This document shows, in pieces, positions 46,721 to 58,575 of a stretch of 64,000 nt of DNA. The notes under the pieces are model-generated. The model saw nothing but the letters and a program-made list of their open reading frames with translations, was not told the origin of the DNA and did not search any database. The stretch comes from Jimgerdemannia flammicorona (lineage: Eukaryota > Mucoromycota > Endogonomycetes > Endogonales > Endogonaceae). The DNA lies in the NCBI GenBank assembly GCA_003990745.1, contig RBNI01000003.1:1-64000 (forward strand), written 5' to 3'. The translations under genes and the position numbers were made by a program. The number at the start of each line of letters is the position of its first letter. Positions within the stretch are counted from its first letter, which is position 1.

Positions 46721-48719
46721 CTACTGCTCCATACTCATTGCTTCCTGTGCTATATCCAGATTGTGTTCTGCAGACTCCTCCTCCTCTCCAGCCCTCTTAG
46801 CCTCCAATTCAGTCAATAGCTCATTCATCTCTCCATCCATCTTCTCCTTAAACTCTTCCTAATACTCCAGACAGGCCTCCTGCCAGAGCTATAATCTATG
46901 ATGCTTAGTCCAGCAGTAGTTGGCTCTCTCACCAGCAACATCTATCAGCTCTGTCTCTCACTCCTTATCCACCTCATATCCTTCCTTCTCCAGGTACACT
47001 GCAAGGATTTCTGCCTTCAATGCCACCACTACTCCATTCCCCTGCAGGATTTATGCCCAATGCTCATCACTCATTACTCTAAGATCCACCTCTCCCAACT
47101 CTTCAGCCATCAAGTTATTCATCATCCTATACATCCAAAGTAGATTCCCCACCTCCTTTCCTCCAGGAGTCACTGGCCTCCCTCTATCCAGCATCATGGT
47201 ATTGGTCCCTGCACTCACAGACTCATCCCACACCTCTGGGATATTCACCAGTTCCTCCTCTCCAACTGCCACCACTTGTCCCTCTTTCACTATCTCCAGA
47301 ACTCCAAATTATACTCGCTGGGCTCCCCTGCTTTAAGAAGCTAGATCTTACATAATAAGAGAGATAGGAGTAGGTGAGTTCTCTCAGATCTCCTCCCAGA
47401 CCTCAAATATACCATCCATATATGGGTCATTGCCAGTCACCTCTCTGTTCTCTCCTGTCCTCTTCTCCCTAATCTCTCCACTCTCACTGGCCCAGATGCT
47501 CACTTTAGCACTCCCCACCACCTCAATTCCACCTGCATCCTTCTGTAATCTACCCTCCAGTCTAGCCAGCAGCTCCTTTTACCTCTTATGTCTCTGGGCT
47601 CTTTCTCACTACCCCTTGTCTACTTAAATCTGCTTTCCATCCATCATCTCCAAATATGTTGACTCTACAAAAGCCTTCCAAGCCTTTTCCTACCACTCTA
47701 CCACACCACTCAGCTCTTCCAGTACTTCCAATAAGTCTTCTTTCTCCTTCTCACTCCCCTTTACCCTCATCACCTTATACAAGATTGCCCCCCAGACCAT
47801 TACTAGAGGCCAGTCTCTTGCCTTCTCAGTAGCTTTCTTCTCTGCTAACCAAATTTTTACATCAATATCTCCAGTCCTGAATAAGGTCCCTTTCCAGACT
47901 TTAAATCCAATATCCACCACCTCCCTATACTTAGCCATGATCTCCTCAACTCTCCTTCTTATCTCTACTGCCATCACCATGGGCACTCCTTTCACCAGCA
48001 GTTGCACCACTCTGGGATTCTATCTCAGGAAACATGCCATCAGAACACATACCTCCTCAATAGTCAGTCTAGCCTTCAGTGCCTCCTCCAAAGGCCCAGC
48101 CTTCTTAAAGCCTACCTTCACTCCCTCCAAACTCTTCAGAAACTTCACTGATGCCACTCCAGCCACCTGCTTAGTGATTAGCCCCAGCACCATTTTTGTT
48201 ATCACCACTAGACCTCAGAAGCACAAAGTAACCATGAACTCTGAGATCAACTTCTTAAGTAATGGGGTCACTGCTAAGCCCATCACACTATCTGCCAAAT
48301 CTCTCTACTGTCTAAGCCCTAGTCTCCCAGCTCTGCCATCAGCCAACACATCTGGATTTTTTCCAGATTGGCAGTCCTATCACCATCAGCTATCATGTTC
48401 ACCCTAGCCACTACACCCCCAGCTCTACTGCCCCCACTACCAAGAGCTACTCCCCTATGTACTGCTGCCTTCCCTATCTCCTTGTCTTTTCTCAGCCAGC
48501 CCTCTAACCCAGACACCTACTGTCTCTCCTTCACCATATCCACAAAGCTTGTCCTCTCTGACCCCTGCCCTCCACCACTGCTTTCTCTCCTTTTACATCC
48601 TCCTGCCAGCAGATCCCTTATGTTTCCTCCCAGGCCAGGGCCCCTCCTACATGCTGCCAGTTGAATGTGCTTAGGCCACCCTGCCTAGTATGCACCTCAG
48701 ATTATCTATTAGTTACCAT
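46721..48719 (-). pseudogene. LINE Lg ORF1
   Basis: Homologous to ORF1 of Lf. It keeps the ATG that is lost in Lf and Lh (48719-48717). Readable parts: MSGLEGWLRKDKEIGK, VASVKFLKSLEGVKVGFKK, MVQLLVKGVPMVMAVEIRRR, MKEGQVVAVGEEELVNIPEVW. The length is not a multiple of three, so at least one frameshift is present, with several stops. It ends at TAG 46723-46721. Confidence 0.75.
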
Positions 48720-48813
48720 GTTACTAGTCTCTTTTCTCTAAAAATAATATTGTAAGTGCTTTCCAAAGATTGTATAACCCAAATAGTACCAGAGAAAAGG
48801 TGTAAATCTAACA

Positions 48814-48955
48814 CATTAGGCAACTATACTATGAGCATGCCACTTTCTGAGAAAAATAGACTTTACTGGACTTTTAATTATCCAAATAGTGTAACAATGC
48901 TAGAACAAAATTAGAAGACCCCAACAAGGATGTTAAAAACTAAGAAGGGGAGAGT
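48814..48955 (+). other. X2 internal 3' end with polypurine tract
   Basis: It resumes X2 after LINE Lg and matches the X1 sequence just before its 3' LTR (compare TATCCAAATGATATAATAATACTAG at 7735 with TATCCAAATAGTGTAAC here). It ends with the purine tract AAGAAGGGGAGAG immediately before the LTR, the usual plus-strand primer. Confidence 0.75.
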
Positions 48956-50327
48956 TATAAGTATACAACCTCTAAGCTACTGAAATCACACATCACTCTC
49001 TGAACAAATTTAGAAATTACATATAATATTATGAAGTTAAGTCAAACCAAAGTCATAGCATACAAAGCTGAGTCAACTTGAAGTCATAGAATACAAGATT
49101 TATACAAATGTAATCTTATCAATCAGAACCAAATACATATATACTGAGTACTAAGATGTATCAAAACAGAGAACTACAACAAACCAACCAAACAATCCCA
49201 ACTCTTGAATATATATACAAACATAATCACTGAAATCTACAATTACATCTATACTGACATTTAGAATGCTATTGTCAATTGAGCCACACCCCCTCTACTC
49301 CTCATGAATATCCATAGCTTAGCACTTCTCTACTTCATAGAAGCCTGATAGAATGCCCTGAATATGCTTAGTAAGACCTACCAAATTGGACAAATCTCAA
49401 GCTAGTATCAGATTGGCCACCTCCTAGAAGATATAGTCAAATACTACCATAATATAGATATTACCCAGATATTCTAACACCAGAAGCTTATTGCCCACAA
49501 ATATCAAGAACTCTTTTATGAGTATAGCACCTTTATTCCCTACCTCTGAGTTACTACCACTGAAATGATTGCTACTCTATCTTATGGCCAAATCGATAAT
49601 ATGGTACAAGAACTCAATCACAAGTATATCAAGTATGTTCAAATTATAGACAGAACCTTCCTGTACCCTGATAATCACATCTTATAAATGCCTCAAGTTG
49701 GATATGCTATAAAGGATATCTATAATATAATCTAGTTTGATAATGATAAAGCAGAAGATAATGATTCCTCCAACACTGATATGATCTCAAGCCAAGAATC
49801 TCTGTCAACCCTGATCACTCTGTCAAACTTGCTAATGAACTTACAATAGTTTATAAATACCTATAAGATCTACATATTGAGATAATGACCACTAGTACAA
49901 ATATCAGTCCACATTCACTCATAACTACTTCAACTATAATAAAGAGACCAGAGAACACAATCTATACCTCCAGACAACTCTTGAGATTGAACTAACAACT
50001 CCACCACCTGAGTATGAGTGATATGAAGCATAACTGTCAGCATACTACAACTATATAACTCATAGTACTATTACTTATAGAAGGTATGCAGACAGTAAAT
50101 CTGATAAAAGTGAAGACAATGCACCTCTCCTTTACCCACCAACACCTTATCCAGTATATGAGACAGATGATGCTATCCTGTGAGATGGAGATAAAGTTCC
50201 AATATATTATTATCTCAGAGAACAAAGAGAAGTAATCTATGAACTACTCTTTCTAGATAACTACTTTATCAGAGATGATATCATTGATAGTGATGTCATT
50301 GAAGACTACCCAGATAGTGTCTAAATC
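48956..50327 (+). repeat. X2 3' LTR, first part, with LTR ORF
   Basis: 5' portion of the 3' LTR, interrupted by LINE Lh; the rest is 56238-56920. It contains the second copy of the LTR ORF, 49223-50324. There the start codon is ATA instead of ATG, and the frame offset between the two blocks is the same as in the 5' LTR. The first block reads further without breaks (SSNTDMISSQESLSTLITL). Confidence 0.85.
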
Positions 50328-50415
50328 AAGTATCTTTCTCTAGTACTATTCAGGTTATACAATCTTTGAAAAGCACCTATAATATCATTTTTGGAGAAAA
50401 GAGACTAGCAACATA

Positions 50416-52421
50416 GTGACTGACAGGCAATCTGAGGTGTATACTGGGCAGGGTGGCCTGAGTGTATTTGACTGGCAGCATATAGAAAGTGGCCCTGGCC
50501 TGGAGGGAAGCATGAGGGGTCTGCTAGCAGGAGGATATAGAAGGGGAGAAAGCAACAGTAAAGAACAGAGGTCTGGGAGAGCAAGCTTTGCAGAGACAGT
50601 GAAGGGGAGACAGCAGGCATCTGAACTAGAGGGCTGGCTGAGGAAAGGTAAGGAGATGGAGAAGATAATAGTATATAGAGGAGTAGCTCTTGGCAGTGGG
50701 GGCAGTAGAGCTGGGGGTGTAGTGGCTGAGATAAATATGATAGCTGATAGCAACAGAACTGCTAATTTGAAAAAAAATTCAGATATAACTGCTGATGGCA
50801 GGGCTGAGAGGATGGGACTTGGATGGCAGGGGGGTTTAGCAGATAGTGTGATGGGCCTGGTGGTGGTCTCATTATTCAAAAGTCAATCTTAGAGTTTATA
50901 GTTACTTTGTACTTCTGGGGCTTGATAGTGATGGCAAAAATGGTGCTAGGGCTAATTGTTAAGTAGGTGGCTGGAGCAGTGTCAGTGAAGTTCCTAAAGG
51001 GATTGGAGAGAGTAGAGGTGGGCTTTGAGGAGGCTGGGCCTTTGGAGGAGGTGCTGAAGGCTGAACTGACTATTGGAGATGTATATATTCTGATAGCACA
51101 TTGCTTGAGATGGGACCCCAGGGTGGTATAATTACTGGTGAAAGGAGTGCCCATAGTAATGGCAGTAGAGATAAAGAGGAGAGTTGAGAAGATCATAGCC
51201 AGGTTTGGAGAGGTTGTGGATGTTGGATTCAGAGTCTGAGAAGGGACCTTGTTTAGGACTAGAGATGTTGATATCAGGATTCAGTTGGCAGAGAAGGAAG
51301 CTACTGGGAAGACAAGGAACTGGCCTTCAGTGATGGTCTGGGAGGCAATCTTGTATAAGGTGATGAGTGAGAAGGAGGAAGAGGACTTGTTAGAAGTACT
51401 GAAAGAGCTGAGTGGAGCAGTAGAGTGGCAGGCAAAGACTTGGAAGGCTTTTGTAGAGTCGACACATTTGGAGGTAATAGATGGGAAGCAGATTTAAGTA
51501 GACAAGGGGCAGTGGGAAAGGGCTCAGAGACATAAGAGGCAGAAGGAGCTACTGGCTAAACTAGAGAGTAGACTATGGAAGGATGTGGGTGAAATTGCAG
51601 AGATAGGGGGTACCAAAACAAGCATCTGGGCTGGTGAGGGTAGAGGAATTGGGGGAAAGAGGACAGAAGAGGATAGAGAGATGACTGGTGGTGATCTGTA
51701 TGCAGATGGTATATTTGAGATCTGAGAGGAGACCTGGGAGGACTTACCTACTCTTATCTCTCTTATCAGGTGAGGTCCAGCTTCTAGAAATAGGGTGGCA
51801 GAGGATGTGCTCATGCAGAGGGCCCAGTGAGTACAATTTGGAGTTCCAGAGATAGCAAAAGGGAAATAAGTGGTGGTGGTTAGAGAGGAGGAACTGGTGA
51901 ATGTCCCAGAGATATGGAATGAGTCTGTGAGTACAGAAGCAGACACCATGATGCTGGATGGAGGGAGGCCAGCAACTCTAGGGGGAAAGGAGGTGGGGAA
52001 CCTACTTTGGATGTGCAGGATGATGAATAACTTGGTGGCTGAAGAGTTGGGAGAGGTGGACCTTAGAGTAATGAGCAATAAACATTGGGCACAGATCCTG
52101 TAGAGGGATGGAGTGGTAGTGGTATTGAAGGCAGAAATTCTTACAGTATACCTGGAGGAGGAAGAGTATGAGGTAGATAAGGAGAGAGAGGTGGAGCTGG
52201 TAGGTGTTGCTGGTGAAAGGGCCACCTACTGCTAGACTAAGCATCATAGATTGTAGCTCTGGCAGAAGGCCTGCCTGAAGTATCAGAAAGAGTTTGAGAA
52301 GGTGAATGGGGAGATTAATGAGCTATTGGCTGGATTGGAGGCTAAGAGGGCTGAAGTGGAGGAGGAGTCTGCTGAACACAATCTGAACATAGCACAGAAA
52401 GCAATGAGTATGGAGCAGTAG
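50416..52421 (+). pseudogene. LINE Lh ORF1
   Basis: It begins VTDRQSEVYTGQGG (GTG 50416; the ancestral ATG one codon upstream is ATA). The frame is open to 50889, then interrupted by stops and at least one frameshift. Later parts include WPSVMVWEAILYKVMSEKEEEDLLEVL (51249 frame). It ends at TAG 52419-52421, 33 bp before ORF2. Confidence 0.75.
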
Positions 52422-52454
52422 AGAATGGACTTGATAATATGTAGTATTTTCTTA

Positions 52455-55400
52455 TAAATAGTACAACCAACATTTTTTCCTTGAATGTGAATAGGTTATG
52501 GGGCTCTACTCAATATAGGAACATTTTTACTTAGCTGAAGAGATTGGAGGCTGATCTTTTCCTTCTGCAGGATGTCAGGTGTGAGAATGATCTAGATAGG
52601 CTGAAATGGATGAAGGAATAGAGAGGTAAGGCAGTCTGAAAGAGCAAGGTTGGGATTCTGGTCTGGAGAGGTAGAGGGGAGATACACAATGTGAGGAGCT
52701 GGGGAGATAGATTGGTCTGGGGAGAGTGGATACATACAGGTTAGAAGCCAGTTATAGTAGACTCTTGCTACTGCTCTGCTGTATAGAGTGAGTATGTAGA
52801 TTGGGTGAAAGGACTCCAGAAGAGTAGAGCCCTTGCTGAGGCTGGGGTGGATATGCTTGGTGGAGATTTGAATATGGTCTGGAATGTGCTGGTGGATAGA
52901 ACTAATAGAGGATAGGGTGCTGGGGGCAGGAGTGGAGGGCTGGTGGTATGGGAGAAAGTAGAAAGGCTAAGTACTCTGGTAGGTGCTGGCAGAGAGTCTT
53001 GGGATGATAGAAGAGTGTACACACATTGGGCAGGGGGCCTGGAGACAAGGATTGACTGGATTTTGATAGCAAGCTGCTGGGGTTTGGATGTTTAGAAGTT
53101 GCTGGAGGTGGAGTGGTGTCCATGGTCAGATCATTGGAGGCTGCTAGGACAGGGATATTTTGGAGGGAGTAAGGATAGGCCTGGACATTAGTGCTTCAAT
53201 TCCTCTTTATTGGATGATAGGGTACTGTGGGATAAGTGGGCTGAGGACATTCAACAGAGGGTAGAGGGCTGGAGATGGAAAGGTGACCCAGTTGGTATCT
53301 GGTAAATGAGGATGAAAGAGATGGCCAGGATCTACTGAAGTGAGGCTGGCAAGGAGGCTGAAAGACAGAGGAGGCAAAGAGTGAGATGGGCTTCTGCTTA
53401 ACTGACTAGGCTCTTGGAAGATTGGGCAAAGCTAATGATACTGGAGGGAGGAGAGGATTGGAGATTAATATGAGTAAAAATAGAGATTGGAGAACTATAA
53501 CAGATATTGTGGGAAGAGGAGGAGGCAAGGGTGCAGAGCTTGGTGGCACAGTTACATTGGCAGAGTTTAGAGGAAGGGAAAAGGCCCTCAAAGTATCTTA
53601 CAAGAGCTCTTCAGATAAGGAGAGTAAAGCAGAGGTGGGAGGGAGTACTGGACTCTGATGGTATGCTGGTACATAGTATACAAGACATTCTTGGATCATT
53701 AAAGGAGCAATAGAGTGATTTATGGAGTAAGGAGGAGGGTGGGGCTGATGCTACTACTATTGACTAAGTGTTGGAGGATTGACACCCCCACAGACTGAAG
53801 GGCTGGGTGGCTTAGTATTACCAGTCCAAGAGGAGGAGATCCACCAGGTTCTTACCATAACTATACTGGACATAGCATCTGGAGAAGATGGTCTGCCCTG
53901 AGACTTCTGGAGGAAGATGGTGGAAGTCCCAGGAGTACTGAGAGAGATGATGGCATTGTGTGATCTGATACTACAGTCAAGAAGATAGGTGGGGGAGCAG
54001 GATCTGGGACTGGTGACACTGCTTTACAAGAACAAGAGAAGGAGGAAGAACTGGAAGAACTGGCAGCTGATTATGCTACTGGATATTGACAGAAAGTTAG
54101 TAACTAAGGTGGTAGTTATGAGGCTATAGAAGGTGGTACAGTAGGTATTGGGAGTTGAACAGAGGGGCTTTGTAGGAGGCCAGCTCATTAGGGATGGCAC
54201 AGCTTGGGTACATGGAGTTATTGAAGGGGCACAAGCTTGTGGACTGGATGAGTGACTGGTCTTTCTGGATCAGGAGAAGGCATACAACCAGGTGAGGAGA
54301 GTCTGGTTGGTGAAGGTATTGAATAGGATTGGAGTACCTCACCAGTTCCAGTCAGCAATGGTCAGTCTACTGGAAAGGAGTTGGGCTGCACTCATATGTA
54401 ATGAGCATAGAGGGATGGTATTTTCCCTGAGTAGAGGTATATCTCAGAGGGATCCACTGTCTCCCATTTTGTATACTCTCTTCCTGGAATCTCTAATGGA
54501 TAGGATTTAACAGAAGATAGTGGGGCTCTCTGTCTTTGGAATTTGGTGGAAAGTTGGTGCCTTTGTAGATAACATAGTGGTCAGCCTGAGATCTATCACT
54601 AATATAGAGGAGCTCAAGAAGATAATAGAGTGATATGAGGTATACTCTAGGGCTAAACTCAATTGATGCAAGTGTGAAACAATGATATTAGATAATGATC
54701 TGGTAGGAGGGGATATCATTGGAACAATTGTCCCTGCTGGAGAGACAGTATGGTACTTGGGTATCTATCTGTCAGTATATGGATCAGTCCTACCAAGACT
54801 TTGGTGGGAGCAGAGGGTTGCAATCTGGGGAGAGGTCTTGTGAAGTTAGAGAGGTTACCACTTATCTTTGATAGGGCATGTCTCAATTTTGAACATCTAC
54901 TGGTTGTCAATGTTGTGGTATCTGGTCTATCACCTGGACTTCCTAGCCTGGGTGATGAAGAGACTGATGAAACTGGTCAAGAGATAGATCTGGGCTAGAG
55001 AAGGAGTCAGATCAGCTGGGAGGTCTTGTCCTTACCAGTGATGAGAGGAGGCCTTGGGCTGGTGGACTTTCTGAAGAGGCTACACTGCTTGAGAGTGTGG
55101 TAGTTAAAGAGAGCAGTGGAGTTAAAAGGAAATAGCTGAGTCTCCCTGTTGCAGAAGGTCTGAAAGATGAGGTCATCATCAAGAGACTCTACAGGAGATC
55201 TACTATCCTTGGTTGGGCTTTGGAATACTAGGCAAATGTGATACAAAGACTTCTGGTGGGGAGTAGTGGATGGGGTATACCACATTGGAATATGCTGGCA
55301 GAGAAATAAAGGGGAGGTGTCTTGGGATCTGACAATGTGGAGATGGGACTGAGTATTGTTAGGGGGTATTCCCTTAGTTAAGTTCAATATTAGTAATGGG

Positions 55401-56108
55401 ATTGAGTGCCAGAGGGGGCCAGGCCAGAATCTGTGGCCTAGTGGATGGCAGTTGATGAGTATTGGCAAGGAGTGAGACTGGTATGGAGTCTGGGCCTAGA
55501 GTGCTGAGGTGAGGAGGTAGCTGCTACCAAAGTACTGGATGGTCTGGTGGTGTATGCTATAGAGAAATGTTATGCTCAACTTCTGCTCAGGTCATCTTGT
55601 CAAGGGGGGATGCTTTGACTATGAGGAGTGCCACAATATAGAGTAGGAAGGAGGATATGTACAGATATCTAAACATTGACTAGGAGAGTGTGAGGTACTT
55701 AGTGACTTTTGGCAGGCTATTAGAGATTGATTGAATATAGTGTATAGGGGAGATAGTGAACAGGATTGATGGGAGGATTTGAGAGATAGATTGGTGGAGA
55801 GGGTAGGAAAGGAGTGACTTACCTTAGGTTGGGTTTTGGCAATTTGGGTGGGGCTAGTGAGTCACTGGTTATTTATTTTTGAGGATAGAAGAAGACTGGG
55901 CTTAAAGGTGTGGCTGTTGAGATGGCAAGGACTTATAGAAGACACTATGACAGGCTGGTGGCTTGGTTGGAGTCTGCAGGGTAGTTAGAGGCATTACTTA
56001 GTAAAGAAAATCTGTGAGTAGAGTAGGGAGAGAGTTGGAGTAGTGGGTGAGAAAATGGTCTTTATTCATAAAAGTGTGGGGGGGGGCTTCTCTATGGGGA
56101 TTGGGTAG
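52455..56108 (+). pseudogene. LINE Lh ORF2: endonuclease-RT-zinc finger
   Basis: Order as in Lf. Endonuclease: LFLLQDVRCEND near 52556 and MLGGDLNMVWNVL near 52851, where the catalytic-site GDFN is GDLN. RT: QRDPLSPILYTLFLESLMDRI near 54450, and FVDNIVV in place of FADD near 54558, so it is catalytically dead. The C-terminal finger is near 55610-55690. Many stops. Ends TAG 56106-56108. Confidence 0.75.
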
Positions 56109-56167
56109 TGGGAGATGATACTGTAACCATATTAATAGATTAATAATAAATAGCAAAGTCTAAGTAA

Positions 56168-56224
<57 letters not shown>

Positions 56225-56226
<2 letters not shown>

Positions 56227-56920
56227 GTGTCTAAATCTATAGATAGCTTAGCAGTCATAGTATAGTTAGATTAGCTTTATATTATGTGACTGTGAACTAA
56301 CTCAGCAGTCAGACAATCTCTTGACATATCAGATTACACTTGTACTATATAACTGTATTCTAACTCAGTAAGATACTAAGTGCTATATCATATCTAGTAT
56401 AGTCCAGATAGCCTCTCACTAGTATAAATACCCCTCCCCCAGACCTCAGAATCTCAGACTCAAACAGACTTAAATAATCCAAATATAACTCCTGAGTACT
56501 TCTCCACAATATCTCTTTATATAACTACTTCTAATATAGCAATATCATGAATAGTGAATAAATTTATTTAATAATCTATAAACTACTCTTAAGTAAATCT
56601 ATACTCCATTAGGTCCTACTCTTAACCATGTCATGAAATTTCCTAATTTGGTATTGTCTGCAGCAATACACTAATTCAACTTAGCTGGTCTTAGTTTTTT
56701 GAACTTTCTGAAATATAGAAAATCCTGAACATCCAAAACTAGTCTAAAAAAGGACTTTGGTTAAGATATCAATCTGAACTTGAAATCAATAAGCATAGAG
56801 GACATACTCTATATGAAATTGATCTTGACCTAAAGAAAATAGTCTTCCAGAATATCCAGAACTTTCAAAAAACCCTTTCAGAACTATGTAACAGTTACCC
56901 TAATAAGTAACCCTCTTATA
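56225..56920 (+). repeat. X2 3' LTR, second part
   Basis: The LTR resumes with the duplicated TAGTGTCTAAATC and ends CCCTCTTATA at 56920. It has AGTATAAATACC near 56420 and GAATAAATT near 56557. It is followed by TTGAT (56921-56925), the X2 target duplication, then Y1 sequence. Confidence 0.85.
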
Positions 56921-56925
56921 TTGAT

Positions 56926-57360
56926 TCATGGATAATCTTTATCTATAGTAGATTCTTTACTACTGATATATTCTTTCTGAATAATAATCTTCTTCTTCTT
57001 CTTAGATTGTTTATAACTAGTTATCTTGATTCAGTTCTTCTTTTCTCTATAGTTAAATTTGAGCATCTGTTGACCAATATTATTGACTGTATTTATTTAT
57101 TTTATCTAGTTAGTACTAAGAATTATATTATAGATAATAGCTTCAGTAATAATAGTCTTTAAAATAGAGAACTAAATGTATCTGAGAGTAATGGTAATGT
57201 TTTGTACTTCTCCTAAGAGTTAAGTTTGGACTCCATCTGCTATTATAATGCTGAGATTAGATAGTTCATCAATAGGTCACTGAAGAGTATCTTGAAACCT
57301 TTTTGCAATAATATAGATAGCTGCTTCTATATTAATGAGAATTTTCATCTTCTATTCTCT
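56926..57360 (-). pseudogene. Y1 protease segment
   Basis: The complement aligns with 36080-36500 of Y2. The active-site DTGA has decayed to NIEA-like at about 57335-57320, and the ITLRYI- and IILSTN-like stretches follow. Retrocopy R2 is inserted just upstream of the active-site codons. Confidence 0.75.
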
Positions 57361-58560
57361 TTTTTTTTTTTTTTTTTTTTTTTAACAAACTCAATGTCCT
57401 GCAGATTTTTATTAAAAGGGAACCTAGACTATATAGGCCAAAACCCTCCCCCACCATCCATCAAGCACTGTCCCCCTATTAACCTAGGCTAGCTATTGTC
57501 CAGCAGCTTGACTATGTCAGGTGCAGCAGGGCCAATAGTGGTCTGTACCTCATTCTGCATACTATGCTCTCTCTACCACCAGAGGAAACTCAATTATATG
57601 TCAATGACTGAAAGCACATGCCTGAGAATCCAACATATATACAAGACCATGCCTGAGCCGAATAGAATAGCCCCTGCCACTCCAAAGAGAATGACAGGCA
57701 AAGAAAAACCCTCATCAAAGTACAACATGGTGGGTAGGACCTGGTTCTCCCAGTCAAGGTGAGTAAAGGATTTATATGTGAGGTGGGAGGAGACCCCCAA
57801 TACCCCATTACTCAAGTCTGCAGGCCTTGATCACATTGTCATATCAGCTTCTAGTTCCAGTTGAGTATAGCCAAGATGTCTGAAATGGGTAGCCTTGGGC
57901 CCCCCAACCCCCCCTAATGACCAGGACTCAACCTGCCAAATCACCAAAAGAAGCTGAGAGTGATACCTATTACCTAACTATACTGCACCAATCAAAAGGC
58001 CCCACCAAAGCAGCACTCACCTCAGCCCTGATGACTGCCCCCAGTCTGGCACTCTACTGGTTCACTGTTATTGCCCTTTCTCCTATCTGTGATGGCCATC
58101 TCCCCTCCCAATCCAACAACACCTGAAAAACAGTCACCTATGCCAGAACCACACTCACCGGAAAGCTTGCCAAAGCCAGAGGGCTCCACCACAGGCACTG
58201 AGGACCTACAGGTAATCTATACTGAGCACTTGATGCCCAAGGTCAGCTGACTCCCTACATAGCCTGAGATATACTGAGACAGCATCTTATTGGTGATGGC
58301 AAAAGGAAGAAGACACCACACCAAAACAGATATACCCCAGACATAGCTGAAGGTACCAGAAACTGCGAAAAAGTAGAGAAGACACCAATCTGACACCGAT
58401 AAAGGGGCAACTCATCACCATTGTCTCCCTTCTACTGCCCTGCAACAGATACAGCAAACAAACCTAAGGTAGAGGGGGTAATAATTGTAGAAAGTATACT
58501 CAAAAGATCACCTACCAAATCATTGTGACCAGTAAGGTAGTGGAGAAAGAAAAGTACCAT
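57361..58560 (-). mobile_element. mRNA-like retrocopy R2 with 15-bp target duplication
   Basis: A 1.2-kb insertion in Y1: poly(T) 57361-57383 (minus-strand poly(A)), AATAAA complement at 57408-57413, perfect duplication CATCTTCTATTCTCT at 57346-57360 and 58561-58575. The minus strand has a first exon and intron-like segment (GT at 58515, CAG ending 58440) shared with 2736-2848. It then has a reading with YVWGISVLVWCLLPFAITNK (about 58340-58280) and, further on, an open frame 57594-57815 ending in a hydrophobic stretch (PVILFGVAGAILFGSGMVLY). Several GT..AG pairs between them suggest unspliced introns. I read it as a retroposed pre-mRNA of a host membrane-protein gene, identity unknown. Confidence 0.7.
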
Positions 58561-58575
58561 CATCTTCTATTCTCT

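Larger units (their letters stand above)
42943..48803 (-). mobile_element. Full-length Tad-like LINE Lg
   Basis: A 5.86-kb minus-strand LINE with T-rich start (42943-42972, one interruption) and 5' end at 48803. Target duplication AAATTTAACA (42933-42942) / AAATCTAACA (48804-48813), one mismatch. It is inserted in the 3' internal part of X2, 16 bp right of Y2. Intermediate decay: more stops than Lf. Confidence 0.9.
50328..56224 (+). mobile_element. Full-length Tad-like LINE Lh
   Basis: A 5.9-kb plus-strand LINE with poly(A) 56170-56224 (55 A) and perfect target duplication ATAGTGTCTAAATC (50314-50327 and 56224-56237). It sits inside the 3' LTR of X2, in the last codons of the LTR ORF. The only full-length plus-strand LINE in the window. 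Confidence 0.92.
26779..56920 (+). mobile_element. Ty3/Gypsy element X2 (family X) with three nested insertions
   Basis: A complete element bounded by TATAAG (ancestral TGTAAG) at 26779 and CTCTTATA at 56920, with the perfect duplication TTGAT at 26774-26778 and 56921-56925. Without insertions it measures about 8 kb: 5' LTR 26779-28822, internal 28823-32601 + 42927-42942 + 48814-48955, 3' LTR 48956-50327 + 56238-56920. The nested insertions are Y2, LINE Lg and LINE Lh. It has Gag, dUTPase, PR and an integrase tail with chromodomain, but no RT, RNase H or integrase core. Confidence 0.9.
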
